The notes under the pieces: generated by a model
What the model was told of the DNA's origin: nothing
What the model saw: the letters and a program-made list of their open reading frames with translations, nothing else
Database searches by the model: none
Program-made: the position numbers and the translations under genes
In this document: piece after piece, positions 6,103 through 8,915 of the stretch
Layout: each line of letters starts with the position of its first letter
How positions within the stretch are numbered: position 1 is the stretch's first letter
Source of the DNA: Flavobacteriales bacterium UBA5933
Lineage (GTDB): Bacteria > Bacteroidota > Bacteroidia > Flavobacteriales > Weeksellaceae
Assembly: GCA_002430925.1 (NCBI GenBank)
Contig: DJDD01000179.1
Span: 1 to 8,915 of the forward strand
DNA: 8,915 nt
Direction of reading: 5' to 3'

Positions 6103-7668
6103 ATGGAACAAGCAAATTATAATCCCGAAATACCAGCTAACAAGCGAAATGTCATCGGTTTAGAGAAAGGTAAACTTCCTCCACAAGCAGTTGATTTAGA
6201 GCAAGCTGTACTTGGTGCTATGATGATTGATAAAAAAGGTTTAGATGAAGTTATTGATATTTTAACTCCACAAGTTTTTTATCGACCTGAGCATCAAGCG
6301 ATTTATGCTGTCATTCAAAAACTTTTTAATGATTCAGAACCAATAGATTTATTAACTGTTGCAAATGAATTAAAAAGTGAAGGTAAATTAGATCGTATTG
6401 GTGGTGATTATTATTTGATTCAATTAACACAAAAAGTTTCATCTTCTGCCCATGTAGAGTATTATGCTCGTGTTATACAAGAAAAATATATTTTAAGAAG
6501 ACTGATTGAAATATCAAATCAGGTAATTGAAAAATCATACGATGATACAGCTGATGTATTTGACTTGTTAGATTATTCAGAAAGTAAATTATTCGAAATT
6601 ACCGAAGGAGGTATAAAAAGAAGTTATTCTGAGGCTAGAGACTTAGTTACAGAAGCTATTGATAAAATAAAAGCTCAGTCTACAAAAGAAGGAATGTCGG
6701 GTCTTTCTTCAGGATTCACAGAAATTGATAAAATTACTTCTGGTTGGCAAGAATCAGATTTAATTATATTAGCTGCTCGTCCTGGTATGGGAAAAACAGC
6801 TTTCATTTTATCTATGGCAAAAAATATGACTGTCGATAAAAATATTCCTGTTGCTGTTTTTTCATTAGAAATGTCATCTGTTCAGCTTATTACACGTATG
6901 ATTTCAGGTGAAACAGGAATTTCGGGTGAAAAATTACGTAAAGCAAAATTAGCAGATCATGAATGGAAACAATTGTATACAAAAGTAAAGGGATTAGAAA
7001 ATGCTCCTTTGTATATTGATGATACTCCTGCCCTTTCTATTTTTGATTTAAGAGCAAAAGCACGTCGATTAGTTTCTCAACATGGTGTAAAAATGATCTT
7101 AATTGATTATTTGCAATTAATGACAGCTGGTGGAAAAGCAAACGGAAATCGCGAACAAGAAATCTCTATGATTTCACGTTCCTTAAAAGCTATTGCAAAA
7201 GAATTAAGTATTCCTGTTATTGCATTATCTCAGCTTTCTCGTTCTGTAGAAACTCGTGGAGGAAGTAAACGCCCTTTACTTTCTGATTTACGTGAATCTG
7301 GAGCCATAGAACAAGATGCAGATATTGTTTCATTTATTTATCGTCCTGAATATTATAAACTTGAATATTGGGATGACGAAAGTGAACCTTGTGCAGGACA
7401 AGCTGAATTTATTATTGCTAAACACCGTAACGGTGCCTTAGAAAATGTTCGTTTGCGCTTTATCAATGAACAAGCTAAATTTACAGATTTAGAATCATCT
7501 TTTGGTGGAGATTTTGAAATTCAAAGTTCTATGAATGATGGAAGTTCATCGCAAGAAATGGGAAGCTCTATGAATTTAGAAGCTATAAATCCTGCTGATG
7601 CTTTTGGTGATTTTGGAAATGAATTTACAAGCTCTATGAATAATGATGATGACAACCTTCCATTTTAA
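6103..7668 (+). CDS. dnaB: Replicative DNA helicase DnaB
   Basis: Hexameric 5'-3' helicase that unwinds DNA at the replication fork and recruits primase. The 521-residue protein has the N-terminal helical domain (about 25-130), a linker, and a RecA-like motor (about 195-465). Visible motor motifs are Walker A ARPGMGKT (225-232), catalytic Glu in FSLEMS (E256), Walker B MILIDYLQL (331-339, D335), SQLSRSVETR (376-385) and DLRESGAIEQDAD (395-407) with the downstream arginine region. There is no intein interruption. The C-terminal tail from about 466 is a low-complexity extension rich in Ser, Asn, Gly and Asp, with three SSMN repeats and a final DDDNLPF that resembles the tip of single-stranded DNA-binding protein. 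It is separated from accA by a terminator and has its own promoter candidate. The ATG is the first after an in-frame TAG at 6064, and the protein start is typical of the phylum. Confidence 0.97.
   Translation: MEQANYNPEIPANKRNVIGLEKGKLPPQAVDLEQAVLGAMMIDKKGLDEVIDILTPQVFYRPEHQAIYAVIQKLFNDSEPIDLLTVANELKSEGKLDRIGGDYYLIQLTQKVSSSAHVEYYARVIQEKYILRRLIEISNQVIEKSYDDTADVFDLLDYSESKLFEITEGGIKRSYSEARDLVTEAIDKIKAQSTKEGMSGLSSGFTEIDKITSGWQESDLIILAARPGMGKTAFILSMAKNMTVDKNIPVAVFSLEMSSVQLITRMISGETGISGEKLRKAKLADHEWKQLYTKVKGLENAPLYIDDTPALSIFDLRAKARRLVSQHGVKMILIDYLQLMTAGGKANGNREQEISMISRSLKAIAKELSIPVIALSQLSRSVETRGGSKRPLLSDLRESGAIEQDADIVSFIYRPEYYKLEYWDDESEPCAGQAEFIIAKHRNGALENVRLRFINEQAKFTDLESSFGGDFEIQSSMNDGSSSQEMGSSMNLEAINPADAFGDFGNEFTSSMNNDDDNLPF
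7525..7641 (+). repeat. Three copies of an SSMN-coding 12-mer in the dnaB tail
   Basis: AG(T/C)TCTATGAAT occurs at 7525-7536, 7564-7575 and 7630-7641, all in the dnaB frame. They encode SSMN at residues 475-478, 488-491 and 510-513. The near-identical codons suggest internal duplication within a disordered tail. Confidence 0.7.
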
Positions 7669-7727
7669 AGCTTAAAAAATTTCTTAAAATAATTGTAAAA
7701 TTATCTCAATTTATACTGAAATAACGC

Positions 7728-7747
7728 TAATTAACAGTTGTTGATTA
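7728..7747. repeat. Small inverted repeat upstream of the antiporter gene
   Basis: TAATTAAC (7728-7735) and GTTGATTA (7740-7747) pair over 8 positions, one of them a G-U, around the loop AGTT. No T-tract follows, so it is a poor terminator for dnaB. It could be an operator or chance. It lies in the 127-base gap between dnaB and the antiporter gene, where no strong dnaB terminator was found. Confidence 0.35.
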
Positions 7748-7749
7748 AA

Positions 7750-7805
7750 GTTCTTCCAAGAAAAATCACTAATTTAGAGGAGATTAATTTCTTTTATGGA
7801 AGAAC
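7750..7805 (+). promoter_or_regulatory. Inverted repeat enclosing the ribosome site and start codon of the antiporter gene
   Basis: GTTCTTCCA (7750-7758) is a perfect 9-bp inverted repeat of TGGAAGAAC (7797-7805). The 3' arm covers the TG of the ATG at 7796-7798 and the next codons. The loop holds AGAGGAGA (7776-7783), an unusually good Shine-Dalgarno match for this AT-rich, SD-poor genome, ending about 12 bases before the ATG. A weak -7 candidate, TAATTTAG, is at 7770-7777. If transcription starts upstream of 7750 the structure could hide the start codon; if it starts near 7783 the repeat would instead be a DNA element. Confidence 0.5.
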
Positions 7806-8915
7806 ACTTACCAACACTTATTACTGATTTAGGACTTATACTTTGCGTAGGAGCAATTACTACACTTATTTTTAAACGCATTAATCAACCTCTTGTTTTA
7901 GGTTACATTATAGCTGGATTTTTAGTAAGTCCACATTTCTCTCTTATACCATCTATAGCAGATGAACATAATGTAGAAATATGGGCAAAAATTGGGGTTA
8001 TATTTCTTTTATTTAGTTTAGGATTAGAATTTAGTTTTAAAAAACTTCTAAATGTTGGAGGATCTGCTTCTATCACTGCTATAGTCGAAATATTTTGTAT
8101 AGTAACTGTAGGATATTTTGCTGGTCGATTTATGAATTGGTCAACTATGGATAGTATTTTTCTCGGAGGAATACTAGCAAGTTCATCTACAACAATTATT
8201 ATTAGGGCTTTTGATGAATTAGGATTAAAAAGAAAAAAGTTTGCTAAAGTTGTTTTTGGTATTTTAATCGTAGAAGATATTGTTGTTATTTTACTCATGG
8301 TAATGCTATCAACAATGGCTGTTAGCCAACATTTCAATGGCGGAGAAATGGTTATTTCTTTCATAAAGCTTGGATTCTTTTTAGCTGTTTGGTTCATTGG
8401 AGGAATTTTTATTATTCCTAGTTTTTTACGAGCAATAAAAAGTTATTTAGATGATGAAACTTTACTTGTGATATCTGTCGGATTATGTTTAGGAATGGTA
8501 TATATTGCTGATAGCGCAGGTTTTTCTATAGAATTAGGTGCTTTTGTAATGGGATCTATTTTAGCAGAAACAGTCTATGCTGAAAAAATTGAACATAATT
8601 TTGAATCCGTAAAAAATCTGTTTGCTACAATATTTTTTATTTCTATTGGAATGATGATAGATCCTGTATCAATGTACGAACATAAATGGATAATACTAAT
8701 CGTTACATTAATAACAATTATTGGTAAATTAGTCTTTACTGCTATAGGTGCTTTAATGTCTGGACAATCATTAAAACAATCAGTTCAAGTTGGTATGAGC
8801 ATGGCGCAAATTGGAGAATTTGCATTTATCGTAGCAGGTTTAGGATTATCATTAGGTGTTACAAGTGATTTTTTATTTCCTGTTGCAATTGGTGTTTCTG
8901 CCATTACAACATTTA
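7796..8915 (+). CDS. KefB-type monovalent cation/proton antiporter (CPA2), partial at the right edge
   Basis: Inner-membrane antiporter of the Na+/H+ exchanger superfamily, exchanging K+ or Na+ for H+ and serving pH and cation homeostasis. The first 373 codons are inside the window and the frame is open to the edge. Many hydrophobic segments are visible from residue 8 on. Family motifs are QPLVLGYIIAGFLVSP (31-46), GVIFLLFSLGLEFS (67-80), the unwound-helix stretch ASSSTTIIIRAF (128-139), the ion-binding acidic pair E160-D161 in GILIVEDIVVILL, FFISIGMMID (280-289), K311, and SMAQIGEFAFIVA (335-347). E. coli KefC has Gln-Asp at the acidic pair, so ion choice may differ. Family members often carry a C-terminal RCK/TrkA nucleotide-binding domain, which would lie beyond the window. 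The ATG is the first after an in-frame TAG at 7775 and has a Shine-Dalgarno sequence. The opposite-strand frame inside this gene is a shadow. Confidence 0.93.
   Translation, partial: MEEHLPTLITDLGLILCVGAITTLIFKRINQPLVLGYIIAGFLVSPHFSLIPSIADEHNVEIWAKIGVIFLLFSLGLEFSFKKLLNVGGSASITAIVEIFCIVTVGYFAGRFMNWSTMDSIFLGGILASSSTTIIIRAFDELGLKRKKFAKVVFGILIVEDIVVILLMVMLSTMAVSQHFNGGEMVISFIKLGFFLAVWFIGGIFIIPSFLRAIKSYLDDETLLVISVGLCLGMVYIADSAGFSIELGAFVMGSILAETVYAEKIEHNFESVKNLFATIFFISIGMMIDPVSMYEHKWIILIVTLITIIGKLVFTAIGALMSGQSLKQSVQVGMSMAQIGEFAFIVAGLGLSLGVTSDFLFPVAIGVSAITTF

Noticed and set aside
6757..7260. A possible intein or insertion in dnaB, a common intein host gene.
   Set aside because: The motor domain runs without interruption from Walker A to the SQLSR motif at normal spacing.
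7903..8397. A 164-codon open frame on the minus strand.
   Set aside because: It lies wholly inside the antiporter gene, whose plus-strand frame shows clear family motifs. The minus-strand translation is a low-quality Ile/Lys/Ser/Thr-rich shadow.

Overview
The window is a very AT-rich stretch of what looks like a Bacteroidota chromosome, most likely a member of the Flavobacteriia. The reasons are the TAnnTTTG-type -7 promoter boxes in front of accA and dnaB, A-rich leaders mostly without Shine-Dalgarno sequences, the style of the AccA and DnaB proteins, and the accA-dnaB adjacency. This placement is inference; no rRNA or other strong marker lies in the window.

Left half (25-3493, minus strand): three co-directional, closely spaced genes that look like one operon. 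In transcription order they are an unrecognised acidic 228-residue protein, a bacteriophytochrome histidine kinase (PAS-GAF-PHY-HisKA-HATPase), and a heme oxygenase starting 4 bases after the kinase stop. Heme oxygenase cleaves heme to biliverdin, the chromophore that the kinase attaches to a Cys near its N-terminus, so these two genes make a self-contained red/far-red light sensor. No response regulator is present. A 259-base AT-rich divergent region separates this operon from the next gene.

Right half (3753-8915, plus strand): housekeeping genes. They are an acetyl-CoA C-acetyltransferase (thiolase), accA (acetyl-CoA carboxylase carboxyltransferase alpha subunit), dnaB (replicative helicase) and the first 373 codons of a KefB-type monovalent cation/proton antiporter that runs off the right edge. 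A clear intrinsic terminator ends accA, and the dnaB promoter begins almost directly behind it. The antiporter start codon lies inside the 3' arm of a perfect 9-bp inverted repeat.

I see no mobile element, CRISPR array, tRNA or rRNA, and no clearly new multi-gene system. The points most worth following are the unknown gene leading the phytochrome operon, a Gln where phytochromes usually have a chromophore-pocket His, the SSB-like C-terminal tip of DnaB, and the inverted repeat over the antiporter start.
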